Shown: positions 52,792 to 61,425 of the stretch, piece after piece
Layout of the letters: each line of letters opens with the position of its first letter
Position numbering within the stretch: the first letter of the stretch is position 1
Assembly: GCA_965247975.1 (NCBI GenBank)
Contig: OZ252050.1
Coordinates: 2,480,001 to 2,544,000, forward strand
From: Taishania sp965247975
GTDB taxonomy: Bacteria; Bacteroidota; Bacteroidia; Flavobacteriales_D; Crocinitomicaceae
Direction of reading: 5' to 3'
DNA: 64,000 bases
Program-made: the position numbers and the translations under genes
Notes under the pieces: generated by a model
What the model was told of the DNA's origin: nothing
What the model saw: the letters and a program-made list of their open reading frames with translations, nothing else
Database searches by the model: none

Positions 52792-53285
52792 AACTTCAAG
52801 ACCAACAATTATATCAAGCTATTATGGGTTTCGAATTAGACAATCCAGACTCAGCCATGACCTTCACAGACAGGCTTTTACGTGAGAATGGTTGGTCCAT
52901 GGAGTTTGGTGTGCGAGCTGTCTTTGAATACAAACGATTTATGTTCTTGATGTGCATTTCAAGTCATCCATTAACTCCATCCGACGAAGTAGATCAAGTA
53001 TGGCACCTTCATTTACTTTACACTAGATCCTATTGGATAGATTTTTGCAAGGAAACCATCCAGCGAGAAATACATCATGGTCCTACACAGGGAGGAAAAG
53101 AAGAGAGCCAAAAATTTACTAATTGGTATGAAAAAACAAAAGAACTTTATCAATTGACATTTAACGAAATCGCACCCGTTGATTTATGGCCGTCTAGTGA
53201 AATTCGCTTTTCAGAAATCAACTTTCAACGCATTAATTTGCATCGAAACAGAGTTATTAAAAAATTATTCAATCGAAAAAAATGA
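52788..53285 (+). CDS. Glycine-rich-domain-protein-like (GRDP/DUF1399-like) protein
   Basis: 165 residues, soluble. Key motif SDEVDQVWHLHLLYTRSYWIDFC at about 65-87 matches the DUF1399/GRDP pattern (D-x-x-W-H-x-H-x-L-x-x-x-x-Y-x-x-x-C), whose Trp/His/Cys set may bind metal. Bacterial members often stand next to TIGR04222 proteins, as here. Function unknown. Overlaps both neighbours by 4 bases, so the three are made together. Confidence 0.75.
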   Translation: MKLQDQQLYQAIMGFELDNPDSAMTFTDRLLRENGWSMEFGVRAVFEYKRFMFLMCISSHPLTPSDEVDQVWHLHLLYTRSYWIDFCKETIQREIHHGPTQGGKEESQKFTNWYEKTKELYQLTFNEIAPVDLWPSSEIRFSEINFQRINLHRNRVIKKLFNRKK

Positions 53286-54118
53286 AACACTTATCAAGAC
53301 TTTCTCCATCTGAAGCAATCTTATTAATTAAAGAGAAAGATGCAAATTTAAAGGATCTTCTAAAGGCAACTTTTTTGGATCTCTTGATTCGTAGAGTGCT
53401 GAAAATTGAAATAGTTGAAGTTGAATCTAGGAGCGGTAGGCATTTTAGAACGAATAAATATATTTCAATAGATATCAATTTTCATTCTGCCAAATTGAAT
53501 GACCAAAACATGTGTTATTTATCTCCATTTTTAAAAATCAACACCATTCAAATTCTCTTTAGGAATTTAGTAAAAATGGGGTTTCAAAATGCAAAATCAA
53601 TAAAGAATTTTCAAAAAAAGCTTATCAATTCACCTAACTTAGAGGGTTTTACAAAACAAAATTTACTTCAAACCATATTTGGAGGATTTGCATTAACATC
53701 ATCTGGGGAAGCATTTAAAAATGACCTTAAAAAAGAGATCATATCAGCAGAACAAAAAATAATTGATTTGCTCGATTCAAATCCCAAATTAGCCCTAGAA
53801 GAATTGAGTAAATTAGGCGGTCATGCTATTCACTTCAAAAAAATTGATTTTAATGAGATAAATCGTTTGGAATACAAAATTGTATTTGAAAAGGAGAAAA
53901 CAAAGCAAAAAGAAGGTGATTCAGAAACTTCTGGATATGGAGGATGCTCAGGATGTTCAACTTGGAGTGATTTCGACCACAATTCCTCCTATTTTGACAA
54001 TAGTTGTAGCAATGATACTGGATGTAGTAGCTCAAGTTCGGGATGTTCTGGTGGTGATTCGGGGTGCAGTGGCTGTGGGGGATGCGGCGGATGCGGCGGA
54101 TGCGGCGGATGCGGATGA
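53282..54118 (+). CDS. TIGR04222-like protein with Gly/Cys-rich C-terminal tail
   Basis: 278 residues. The N-terminal part (about 1-75: LSPSEAILLIKEKDANLKDLLKATFLDLLIRR) resembles the TIGR04222 domain start; residues 75-215 are helical and basic. The last 62 residues hold 11 Cys: GGCSGCSTW..., then CSSSSSGCSGGDSGCSGC and five GGC units. At DNA level the end is a near-perfect GGATGCGGC tandem (54076-54115), strikingly GC-rich for this genome. Usual TIGR04222 proteins carry a membrane helix; this one has none, but the 93-residue neighbour does. The tail may bind metal, form disulfides or be modified. Function unknown. Confidence 0.75.
   Translation: MKHLSRLSPSEAILLIKEKDANLKDLLKATFLDLLIRRVLKIEIVEVESRSGRHFRTNKYISIDINFHSAKLNDQNMCYLSPFLKINTIQILFRNLVKMGFQNAKSIKNFQKKLINSPNLEGFTKQNLLQTIFGGFALTSSGEAFKNDLKKEIISAEQKIIDLLDSNPKLALEELSKLGGHAIHFKKIDFNEINRLEYKIVFEKEKTKQKEGDSETSGYGGCSGCSTWSDFDHNSSYFDNSCSNDTGCSSSSSGCSGGDSGCSGCGGCGGCGGCGGCG
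54076..54115 (+). repeat. GGATGCGGC tandem repeat inside the Gly/Cys tail
   Basis: Four successive 9-base units encoding Gly-Cys-Gly; prone to slippage, so tail length may vary between strains. Confidence 0.85.
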
Positions 54119-54170
54119 TTTTTTAAATTGTAATTTCACATGAAGTAATTCGTGAGAAAATTTTAAGGAT

Positions 54171-54215
54171 GAAATAAATTTGTTTTTTTTAAATTATTGA
54201 AAATAAATTTGTTTT
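54171..54215 (+). repeat. Direct repeat upstream of the toxin-antitoxin pair
   Basis: AAATAAATTTGTTTT occurs at 54172-54186 and again at about 54201-54215. Confidence 0.6.
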
Positions 54216-54216
54216 A

Positions 54217-54245
54217 TACGTGATCTTTTTATAAATTTACACGTA
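54217..54245 (+). promoter_or_regulatory. Inverted repeat, probable antitoxin operator
   Basis: TACGTG (54217-54222) and CACGTA (54240-54245) with a 17-base AT spacer, ending 12 bases before the antitoxin start. Autoregulation by the antitoxin complex is usual for this kind of pair. Confidence 0.45.
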
Positions 54246-54257
54246 AATCAAATTGAA

Positions 54258-54503
54258 ATGGATCATAAATTAACTTTAAGTTTAGATAAATCGATTATTG
54301 AGCAGGCGAAAAATTATGCTAAACTTAACAATATCAGCTTATCAAAATTAATTGAATCCTACCTAAAATCGTTAACTGAACGTCAAAATAAACCTTTAGA
54401 AATCACGCCTCTTGTAGAAAGTTTAAGTGGAATTATTCAACTTGATGAAAATGATGACATTAGAACAAATTATAGAGATTACCTCAATCGAAAACACGAA
54501 TAA
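54258..54503 (+). CDS. DUF6364 antitoxin
   Basis: 81 residues. KLTLSLDKSIIEQAKNYAKLNNISLSKLIESYLKSL is a ribbon-helix-helix protein of the DUF6364 type; the C-terminal half should wrap the toxin. Stop codon overlaps the toxin start by one base (TAATG). Confidence 0.9.
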   Translation: MDHKLTLSLDKSIIEQAKNYAKLNNISLSKLIESYLKSLTERQNKPLEITPLVESLSGIIQLDENDDIRTNYRDYLNRKHE

Positions 54504-54919
54504 TGGATCGCCTACTTATTGACACTAATATTGTGATTGATTTATTAGCAAAGCGCGAACCTTTCTATCATTCGGCTGCACAATTATTTTCTTTAGCGGA
54601 CAAAAAAGAGCTTACGTTGTGTATTTCTTCCATATCGATTGCCAATACTTATTATATTCTTAGTAAACTTAGCTCTGAAAAAACAACTCGAGATGTTATT
54701 CGAAAATTCAAAGTACTTGTTGAAATTCTTCCGCTTGATGACAAAATTGTAGATTTAGCTCTAAGCAATGAATTGTTTCAGGACTTTGAAGATGGATTAC
54801 AATTTTACACGTCCATTGAAAACAACATAGGTATTATTATTTCTAGAAATAAGAAAGATTTCAAGCATTCAAGCATTCCTGTTTTGACAGCAAAAGAATT
54901 TGTATCAATGCTTAGGTAA
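54503..54919 (+). CDS. PIN domain toxin (VapC-like ribonuclease)
   Basis: 138 residues. PIN acidic residues: LIDTNIVIDLL (first Asp), DLALSNELFQDFEDGLQF (central acidic pair), and NIGIIISRNKKDFKHS (last Asp). Should cleave RNA unless bound by the DUF6364 antitoxin encoded just upstream. All catalytic positions look intact. The short C-terminal end is typical. Confidence 0.9.
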   Translation: MDRLLIDTNIVIDLLAKREPFYHSAAQLFSLADKKELTLCISSISIANTYYILSKLSSEKTTRDVIRKFKVLVEILPLDDKIVDLALSNELFQDFEDGLQFYTSIENNIGIIISRNKKDFKHSSIPVLTAKEFVSMLR

Positions 54920-54925
54920 TTAGTG

Positions 54926-56293
54926 TTAAGCCAATTTTGTGTTCAAAATCTCTTCCCCCAATCCATCATAATCAATCCCATCAAATGTTCCCGAAGACAT
55001 CATTAAAAGAACTTTATTTGTCCAATCGAATGAACGAATAAAATTCAAAACATCGGAAGTTTCAGTCATTACTTCTACCCCACCGTTAAATCCATCAAAT
55101 ACCAATTCCTTCGAAATGGGTTCTAATTTTTTATGTGCTACAACATCAGGACTGAAGTAAACCAAAGCTCTGTCTGCCGCTTTCATTGCGTCTTTATAGT
55201 GCGGTAAAAATTCCTTTTTTAGCGAAGAAAATGTATGTAATTCCATACAGGCAACTACTGTACGATCTGGATATTGTTCCTTTACTGCTTGGGTTGTGGC
55301 TTTGAGTTTTGAGGGGGAATGTGCGAAATCTTTGAACATGACAAATTTTTCGTTTTCCACGACTTTTTGGAGGCGTTTTCCTGCTCCAGTGAAGGTTTGA
55401 ATGGACTTTAAAAAGCTATCCGCTTCGATACCCATGGCGATACCCACATTCAATGCTCCCATGAGATTTTGCAAGTTATGTCTACCGAAGATGTGCAAAT
55501 GGTATTGTTTTCCTTCGTAATCAAGCAACGTCCCCCCATCGACAACCTCATAATTTGGAGTTTGATAAGGATTTGATTTTAAAGCATTTCTGAACTGTAC
55601 CCCCAAACGATTCACTTGCTCATCTTCTGCATTATAAACCAGGGTTCCATTTGGCTCAATGCATTTACAAAAAGTCTCAAATTGCTCAAAATAATTTTCA
55701 AAAGTCGGAAAAACATTGATATGATCCCAGGCAATTCCGCTAATCAAAGCAATATGCGGATTATACAAATGAAATTTCGGTCGTCGATCAATGGGTGAAC
55801 TCAAATATTCATCTCCTTCCAAAATAATCATTGGTGCCGAATCCGTAATCTTGACCATACAATCATAGCCTTCCAATTGCGCACCAACCATGTAATCAAC
55901 GTTTGATTTCAAATCATTGACCACATGCAGAAGCATGGATGTTATAGTCGTTTTTCCATGACTTCCTCCTATGACAATCCTCGTTTTTTCCTTGCTTTGT
56001 TCGAACAAATATTCGGGATACGAAAATATTTTCACCCCTAATTCCTTCGCTTTCAATAGTTCTGGATTATCAGCTCTTGCATGCATTCCAAGGATTACGG
56101 CATCCAAATTCTCAGAAATATTCAGTTCATTCCATCCTAGCGACGAAGGTAAAATACCTTGTTTTTCTAATCTTGTTCGTGAAGGTTCAAAAATTTCATC
56201 ATCAGATCCAGTGACATTGTAACCTTTTCTGGATAATGCGATTGCTAGATTGTGCATGGCGCTTCCACCGATAGCTATAAAATGTACGTTCAT
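54926..56293 (-). CDS. mpl: Mpl-like UDP-MurNAc:tripeptide ligase (Mur ligase family)
   Basis: 455 residues, ATP-dependent ligase that recycles cell-wall tripeptide onto UDP-MurNAc, cytosolic. Motifs: FIAIGGSAMHNLAIALS, GSHGKTTITSMLLHVV (P-loop), ILEGDEYLSSPIDRRPKF, and NLMGALNVGIAMGI with the C-terminal domain from about 320. The EGDEY and the Mpl-like start MNVHFIAIGGSAMHN distinguish it from MurC (MurC is usually in the dcw cluster). Overlaps the membrane-protein gene by 4 bases on the same strand. Confidence 0.85.
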   Translation of the reverse strand: MNVHFIAIGGSAMHNLAIALSRKGYNVTGSDDEIFEPSRTRLEKQGILPSSLGWNELNISENLDAVILGMHARADNPELLKAKELGVKIFSYPEYLFEQSKEKTRIVIGGSHGKTTITSMLLHVVNDLKSNVDYMVGAQLEGYDCMVKITDSAPMIILEGDEYLSSPIDRRPKFHLYNPHIALISGIAWDHINVFPTFENYFEQFETFCKCIEPNGTLVYNAEDEQVNRLGVQFRNALKSNPYQTPNYEVVDGGTLLDYEGKQYHLHIFGRHNLQNLMGALNVGIAMGIEADSFLKSIQTFTGAGKRLQKVVENEKFVMFKDFAHSPSKLKATTQAVKEQYPDRTVVACMELHTFSSLKKEFLPHYKDAMKAADRALVYFSPDVVAHKKLEPISKELVFDGFNGGVEVMTETSDVLNFIRSFDWTNKVLLMMSSGTFDGIDYDGLGEEILNTKLA

Positions 56294-56652
56294 GCTTTTA
56301 GTTGTTTTACGATGTAAAAACCTTCAATAAGAATCGGAATAATTAAAAACAACGATCCTATCCGTGCAGCCAACAAGAAGTTTTCAAAATTCTCTGTTGA
56401 GGCTAGAAACACAGGCAATGCAATCGATAACAACCCGATGTAGTACAACCAATCCCACCAATTTTGTTTTTTCGTAATCGTTCTTTTAATAAATTGTAAG
56501 CAGATATAACCTAATACCAAAATCATTATTTGCATCGGGACTTTTTTAACTTGATAATAGGTGTTTGAATTCCAGCAGTACATAACGACAAAGGAGCTAA
56601 TAATCAGCCCTACCAGCGATAAAATCGAAAGAATGGTTCTTGAGTTTTTCAT
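56290..56652 (-). CDS. Small four-helix membrane protein, unknown
   Basis: 120 residues, four hydrophobic segments (TILSILSLVGLIISSFVVMYC; QIMILVLGYICLQF; WLYYIGLLSIALPVFLA; IGSLFLIIPILIEGFYIV). Not recognised. First gene of a two-gene unit with mpl (ATGA overlap). Confidence 0.7.
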   Translation of the reverse strand: MKNSRTILSILSLVGLIISSFVVMYCWNSNTYYQVKKVPMQIMILVLGYICLQFIKRTITKKQNWWDWLYYIGLLSIALPVFLASTENFENFLLAARIGSLFLIIPILIEGFYIVKQLKA

Positions 56653-56725
56653 AATAAAAAAATGTAAGGAAAATTACTGTTTAAATTAGAATCAAAGTAG
56701 GAAGACCATAAAAATTACGCACATA

Positions 56726-57610
56726 TCATTGGTTAAAAGTGCCGAATGTGTTTTTCGAATATCCGCATCCATACCCTACAGGAAGAATTAAATACTGCCA
56801 AATTTCATTATATCCATCCCTCGACAAAGATTTTCGATTGAATTTATAACAGAACTCATCTAGATAATTTTGCAAATATTCTAGCTTAACTTGATGATGA
56901 ATTCCAAATATTACACGCCTTAAATTAGCTAAACATTTATAAGCAAATCGTGCACTCGACCTCGCTTTAATTTTCCTCTTAGAATCAGGTTTTTCAGGTG
57001 TTTTTCCAAATGTCCTAAGTACGGTATTCATCTTTTTCAAGGAACGATTATTTTGACTAGATTGATCTATTAAATTCATTCGAATTCCATTTGTTTGCAT
57101 GGCATTTCCTTCTTCATTAAATCGTTTAAAGGAAACTGTTTCTATTTGTATCTCACAAAGATTCGTCGCTGATTTATCACTGCATGATGTTTGCTTAATT
57201 CCTTCCAAAGCATCGGCCAACAAATGTTCAAAGGCATCAAAATATTGAACATTTCCCCCCATCTGTGTGCGAATTTTATGCATCATGTACCAAATCGGTT
57301 GATATCTTTTATGTTTCGTTTGCTTTTGAATTTCTTTGGCTGAAAATCCTTTTTTCGTAGAAATCATAAATGCGACAACTTGGAACCAGATTTTAAAAGG
57401 CATTTTCGAATGTTGAAGAGATGTTCCACTTCTTAAAGTCGTTCGAAAATTGCATTCATGACATTGCCAAGATTCTTTGTTCTCATTCCAGCGTTGATTC
57501 TTGGATTGACATTTTTTGCATGTCACTCCTAAAAGTTCGCGATGTTCCTTAAACGCTTGCTTGCAATCTGTTTCAGATGTTTGGTTTTCTAATAGGTCAA
57601 TCAGGTTCAT
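56726..57610 (-). CDS. IS1595/ISXO2-like transposase, catalytically degenerate
   Basis: 294 residues, intact frame. N-terminal zinc ribbon with C31, C34, C50, C53 (CKKCQSKNQ, WQCHECNF), then SGTSLQHSKMPFKIWFQVVAFMISTKKGFSAKEIQ and the helix-turn-helix PIWYMMHKIRTQMGG, all typical of ISXO2 transposases. The expected VEVDETYIGG segment with the first catalytic Asp is absent (NVQYFDAFEHLLADAL in its place), and the second Asp with its context is not found; the end NLRRVIFGIHHQVKLEYLQNYLDEFCYKFNR is preserved. So it is a dead or domesticated transposase. Decayed copies of its 3' end lie to the right in opposite orientation. Confidence 0.75.
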   Translation of the reverse strand: MNLIDLLENQTSETDCKQAFKEHRELLGVTCKKCQSKNQRWNENKESWQCHECNFRTTLRSGTSLQHSKMPFKIWFQVVAFMISTKKGFSAKEIQKQTKHKRYQPIWYMMHKIRTQMGGNVQYFDAFEHLLADALEGIKQTSCSDKSATNLCEIQIETVSFKRFNEEGNAMQTNGIRMNLIDQSSQNNRSLKKMNTVLRTFGKTPEKPDSKRKIKARSSARFAYKCLANLRRVIFGIHHQVKLEYLQNYLDEFCYKFNRKSLSRDGYNEIWQYLILPVGYGCGYSKNTFGTFNQ

Positions 57611-57703
57611 TTCTATTAATTTTACTTGAATTTAAGAAAAAAATTGAGAAATAGCCCTACCATTTAAAAAAAAGTAGCAGTATTTTTATTTACTGCGGGA
57701 CTG

Positions 57704-57735
57704 AATTTTGGGTAAGAAAGCGGATACTCTAAAAA
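57704..57735 (+). repeat. Transposase 3'-end remnant 1
   Basis: Contains GGGTAAGAAAGCGGATACTC; in frame it reads G-stop-ESGYSKNL, against GYGCGYSKNT at the end of the transposase. Opposite orientation to the intact gene. A 7-base hairpin AAATCTG/CAGATTT follows directly (57733-57752). Confidence 0.6.
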
Positions 57736-57782
57736 TCTGTTTTTTCAGATTTGGGCTTTATAAGTCACTGAAAATGAGCTGG

Positions 57783-57814
57783 AAATTTGGGCAAGGAAGC
57801 GGATATTCAAAAAA
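57783..57814 (+). repeat. Transposase 3'-end remnant 2
   Basis: TTTGGGCAAGGAAGCGGATA at 57786-57805 is a direct copy of remnant 1 (79 bases apart); it reads GQGSGYSKKN. Its core GCGGATATTC is the exact inverse of bases 56756-56765 in the transposase end. Confidence 0.65.
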
Positions 57815-57889
57815 AAATGATCGACAGTTAGAATATTGTTGAAAAGATCACATCAACTGTATCTACCCAATAATCTAACTCTTTAATTT

Positions 57890-59236
57890 TCAATCAACCT
57901 GAAAAGACAATCTCAGTCCACATCCATCATCAGATTCTTTCAACTCGCCATTATTCCACGCAAGCCTCCCATTCACAAACGTTTTTTCGATAGCATGTGA
58001 AAATCGAGTACCTTCAAACGGCGACCAGCCACATTTATACAACAAATTTGATTTACTGACTTCCAGTTCTTTGTTAGGATCAACGACCACAATATCGGCA
58101 AAATATCCTTCACGCAAGTAACCACGATTTTCGATTCTGAACAACTCTGCGGGTGCATGAGCCATTTTCTCAACTGCCTTTTCCAACGAAATAACACCTT
58201 GCTTTGTTTTTTCTAGAATGGCAAGCATGGCGTGTTGCACAAGCGGACCACCTGAAGGCGCTTTGAAGTATGAATTTGCTTTTTCTTCCAGTGTATGAGG
58301 AGCGTGATCTGTCGCTAACACATCAATTCTATTGTCCAAAACAGCTTTCCAAATTGCTTCGCGATCAGAAGCCTTTTTCACAGCTGGATTCCATTTAATA
58401 AAATTGCCTTTGGTTTTGTAGTCTTCATCACTAAACCATAAGTGGTGTACACAAGCTTCGGCCGTGATTTTCTTTTGGGAAAGTGGAATTGAGTTGTCAA
58501 ATAACGAAAGTTCCTTTTCCGTTGAAATGTGCAAAATATGAAGTCGTGTACCATGTTTTTTGGCCAATGCAACGGCTTTCGAAGAAGAAAGATAACACGC
58601 TTCTTCTGAACGTATAATCGGGTGAAGCTCCACTGGAACATCTTCACCATAAATAGCCTTGTAATGTTCTATGTTTGCTCGAATAGTTGCCTCATCTTCA
58701 CAATGCGTAGCGATGAGCATGAGTACTTTTGAAAACAAACCTTCCAAAACTTCAGAATTGTCAACAAGCATATTGCCGGTAGAGGAACCCATGAAAATTT
58801 TAATTCCGCAAACATCTTTTGGATTTGTTTTCAAAACCTCTTCCAAGTTATCATTGGAAGCTCCCATAAAAAAAGAGTAATTCGCAAGAGATGTTTTTGC
58901 GGCTATAGCATACTTATCCCCTAGCAATTCTTGGGTGAGTGCGTTCGGTACGGTATTTGGCATTTCCATAAATGAAGTGATCCCTCCTGCTACGGCCGCC
59001 CTTGATTCTGAATAAATAGTGCCTTTATGTGTTAAACCTGGTTCACGAAAATGGACTTGATCGTCAATAAATCCAGGAAGAACTAATTTACCAGATAAAT
59101 CAAATTCTTGGTAATTACCATATAATGAAATGCTAGAGTCAATTTTCTCAATGCGCTGACCACGAATTAAAAGATCAGCAACAAAGATTTTGCCTTCATT
59201 GACTAATGTACCATTACGAAGAATTTGAATACTCAT
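57890..59236 (-). CDS. pyrC: Dihydroorotase
   Basis: 448 residues from the ATG at 59234-59236 that overlaps the previous stop (ATGA); an earlier in-frame start exists. Pyrimidine synthesis: carbamoyl-aspartate to dihydroorotate. Amidohydrolase motifs: LPGFIDDQVHFREPG (the usual DxHxH has Gln at one place: D-D-Q-V-H), GGITSFMEMPNT, HILHISTEKEL, and ATDHAPHTLEEK. The long type I-like form usual in Bacteroidota. Position behind the mannose synthase gene is common in the phylum. Confidence 0.93.
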   Translation of the reverse strand: MSIQILRNGTLVNEGKIFVADLLIRGQRIEKIDSSISLYGNYQEFDLSGKLVLPGFIDDQVHFREPGLTHKGTIYSESRAAVAGGITSFMEMPNTVPNALTQELLGDKYAIAAKTSLANYSFFMGASNDNLEEVLKTNPKDVCGIKIFMGSSTGNMLVDNSEVLEGLFSKVLMLIATHCEDEATIRANIEHYKAIYGEDVPVELHPIIRSEEACYLSSSKAVALAKKHGTRLHILHISTEKELSLFDNSIPLSQKKITAEACVHHLWFSDEDYKTKGNFIKWNPAVKKASDREAIWKAVLDNRIDVLATDHAPHTLEEKANSYFKAPSGGPLVQHAMLAILEKTKQGVISLEKAVEKMAHAPAELFRIENRGYLREGYFADIVVVDPNKELEVSKSNLLYKCGWSPFEGTRFSHAIEKTFVNGRLAWNNGELKESDDGCGLRLSFQVD

Positions 59237-59946
59237 AATTTCATGCTTCTCATTTTCCAAACACCGAAAAATGCCTCTTTAAAAATTCCCGTTGACATTT
59301 TCGATGTTCCATAAGCCCGATCAATAAATGTTATTGGAACTTCTTTTATTTTGAACTTGTGTTTTTTAGCTGCATATTTCATGCAAATCTGAAAGGCATA
59401 ACCTTTAAAAGTGTTTCCGTCTAAATTTATCTTTTCCAACACTTTTCGGCGATAACACTTGAAACCTGCTGTCGTGTCTTTTATACCTATCCACAAAATC
59501 ATGCGAACATAAATACTTGCAAAATAAGACATTAAGACTCTTTTCAGAGGCCAATCGCTCACCTTACCTCCTTTCACGTAGCGAGAACCAACACTCAAAT
59601 CAGCACCGTCTGAGGCACAAGCATTGTAAAGTCGAATTAAATCTTCGGGATTGTGTGAAAAGTCGCAATCCATTTCAAAAACATAATCGTATTTTTTTTC
59701 GATTGCCCATTTAAATCCATGAATGTAGGCCGTACCCAACCCCAATTTACCCTTGCGTTCCTCCAAATGAACACGACCTGAAAATTCACTCATTAAACCA
59801 CGAATAATATCTGCAGTTCCGTCAGGCGAACTATCATCCACAAAAAGTAAATGAAAATCCTTTTCCAATGACATAACTTTACGCGTCATTCGATCAACAT
59901 TTTCCTTTTCATTATAGGTTGGTATGATTACAACAGAGTCGGACAA
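59233..59946 (-). CDS. Polyprenol monophosphomannose synthase (GT2)
   Basis: 237 residues. Family 2 glycosyltransferase: IIPTYNEKENVDRM, FVDDSSPDGTADII, GTAYIHGFKWAIEKKYDYVFEMDCDFSHNPEDL with the DxD, SRYVKGG, and KCYRRKVLE. Transfers mannose (or a related sugar) from a nucleotide sugar to polyprenyl phosphate at the membrane; no C-terminal membrane domain. It starts with TTG at 59946: no ATG is available in frame and IIPTYNE follows at once. Coupled to pyrC by ATGA. Confidence 0.9.
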   Translation of the reverse strand: MSDSVVIIPTYNEKENVDRMTRKVMSLEKDFHLLFVDDSSPDGTADIIRGLMSEFSGRVHLEERKGKLGLGTAYIHGFKWAIEKKYDYVFEMDCDFSHNPEDLIRLYNACASDGADLSVGSRYVKGGKVSDWPLKRVLMSYFASIYVRMILWIGIKDTTAGFKCYRRKVLEKINLDGNTFKGYAFQICMKYAAKKHKFKIKEVPITFIDRAYGTSKMSTGIFKEAFFGVWKMRSMKL

Positions 59947-60022
59947 GTGCTTAAATTTGATCGCTAAAATAAGTAATTATTACATATTAGAGTTTCTTTC
60001 AAGGTTTAACTTTTGAAAGTTT

Positions 60023-60030
60023 TATCTTTG
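60023..60030 (+). promoter_or_regulatory. Candidate -7 element of the choice-of-anchor B gene
   Basis: TATCTTTG, 8 bases before the ATG; a weak -33. Confidence 0.4.
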
Positions 60031-60038
60031 TTTAACAA

Positions 60039-61422
60039 ATGAAATTAGAAAGTCTTTTTGTTCTTTTATTGAATACATTATTGATTCAAAGTGCTTTAAT
60101 TGCGCAAGTTTCATATAATGTGACGTTGCTTGATAATTGGCATCAAGATTCAATTATTGCAAACAATACAGAGGTACGTTATAACGATTGCTGGGGATAT
60201 ACCCAAAATGGACAAGAATTTGCGCTTTTAGGTTCTACTGAAGGTACTCATTTTTTTCAAATCGTTGAGAACAAGCTTATTCAAAAGGACTTTTTACCCG
60301 GAAATTATGTCAGCACTGCGGTTATTCACAGAGATTTAAAAACGTATCTGAATTTTGCCTACCTGGTTTGCGATGAAGGACCTAGTAAACTGCAAATTGT
60401 TGATTTAAGTTATTTGCCCGATTCTGTTCATTTGGTTGCAGAACACGACACCAATTTTGGACGAGTTCACAACATATTCATAGATCAAGAAAATGCCTTG
60501 CTTTATGCATGTATGGTAACACCAATAGTGAATGGAAATCCAACAAACTTAATTCCAATGCGAGTCTTCTCTCTTGCCGATCCGCTAAATCCAGTGCTGG
60601 TTTATCAAGGTCCGAGTGATTTGAACGAAGTACATGATTGCCATGTAAAAGATAATATTGCTATTCTGAATTGCGGCTTTGACGGTGTTCGCGTGTATGA
60701 TTTTGAAAATCCAAACGCGCCACAATTTATTCAAGAAATTAATTATTACCAAGATCAAGGGTATAGCCACCAAGGTTGGTTAACACCTGATGGAACACGC
60801 TTTGTTTGGGGCGATGAATCGCCAGGGAAACGTTTGAAAATGGCTCAGTTTTCAGCTTCAAATCAACTTTCCATAAAAAATTACTTTGGAACCAATTATG
60901 AAAATCAAAGTGTTCCACACAACATTATGACCGACAATCATTTTGCGTTTGTTGCTTATTACGATGAAGGTTTGCGCATATATGACATTAGAAAAAGCCC
61001 AAAAGAAATAGCATTTTACGACCACTTATTTGGTGGATGACCAATTCAATATGAATGGTGCGTGGGGAGTTCATTGTAATCTACCTTCAAAGCGCATTCT
61101 TGTTTCTGACCGACACAATGGATTATTTCTGCTTGATTTCAACCGAAATGCGTTTAAGCAACAAGATGATGACTTGCTAATTTATCCAACCTTAATTCAA
61201 AGTGGCGAAACAATCACGATTCAATTGGAAGTAGATCTCAGTAGTTCGTTTCGTACCGAAATTTATGCACTAAATGGAGATTTAATACTTGAAAAATCGT
61301 TTCAAAATCAGTCTTATGGCGCTTTTGAATTGGATTTGCCTTCAGGGGTTTATTTTTTGAAGGTAATTTATACTGATTACTTAGGCGATGAAATTATCGA
61401 AATCGAGAAAAGTGGTGATTAG
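60039..61422 (+). pseudogene. Choice-of-anchor B family secreted protein with T9SS-type C-terminal domain, frameshifted
   Basis: One extra base splits it: the first frame (60039-61040) ends in IAFYDHLFGG, and the other frame (from 61030) continues LVDDQFNMNGAWGVHCNLPSKR, which is the family's normal continuation. Removing one T from the run at 61029-61031 restores a 460-residue protein. Signal peptide (ending LIAQ), a beta-propeller with repeats such as AYLVCDEGPSKLQIVDLSYLPDSV and NIAILNCGFDGVRVYDF, and an end (IYPTLIQSGETITIQLEV... FELDLPSGVYFLKVI) that resembles T9SS type A sorting domains. Either a real null allele or a base-call error. Confidence 0.8.
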
Positions 61423-61425
61423 AAA

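Noticed and set aside
54503..54919. Toxin-antitoxin pair as something new
   Set aside because: DUF6364/PIN pairs are well known; only the operator is uncharacterised here.
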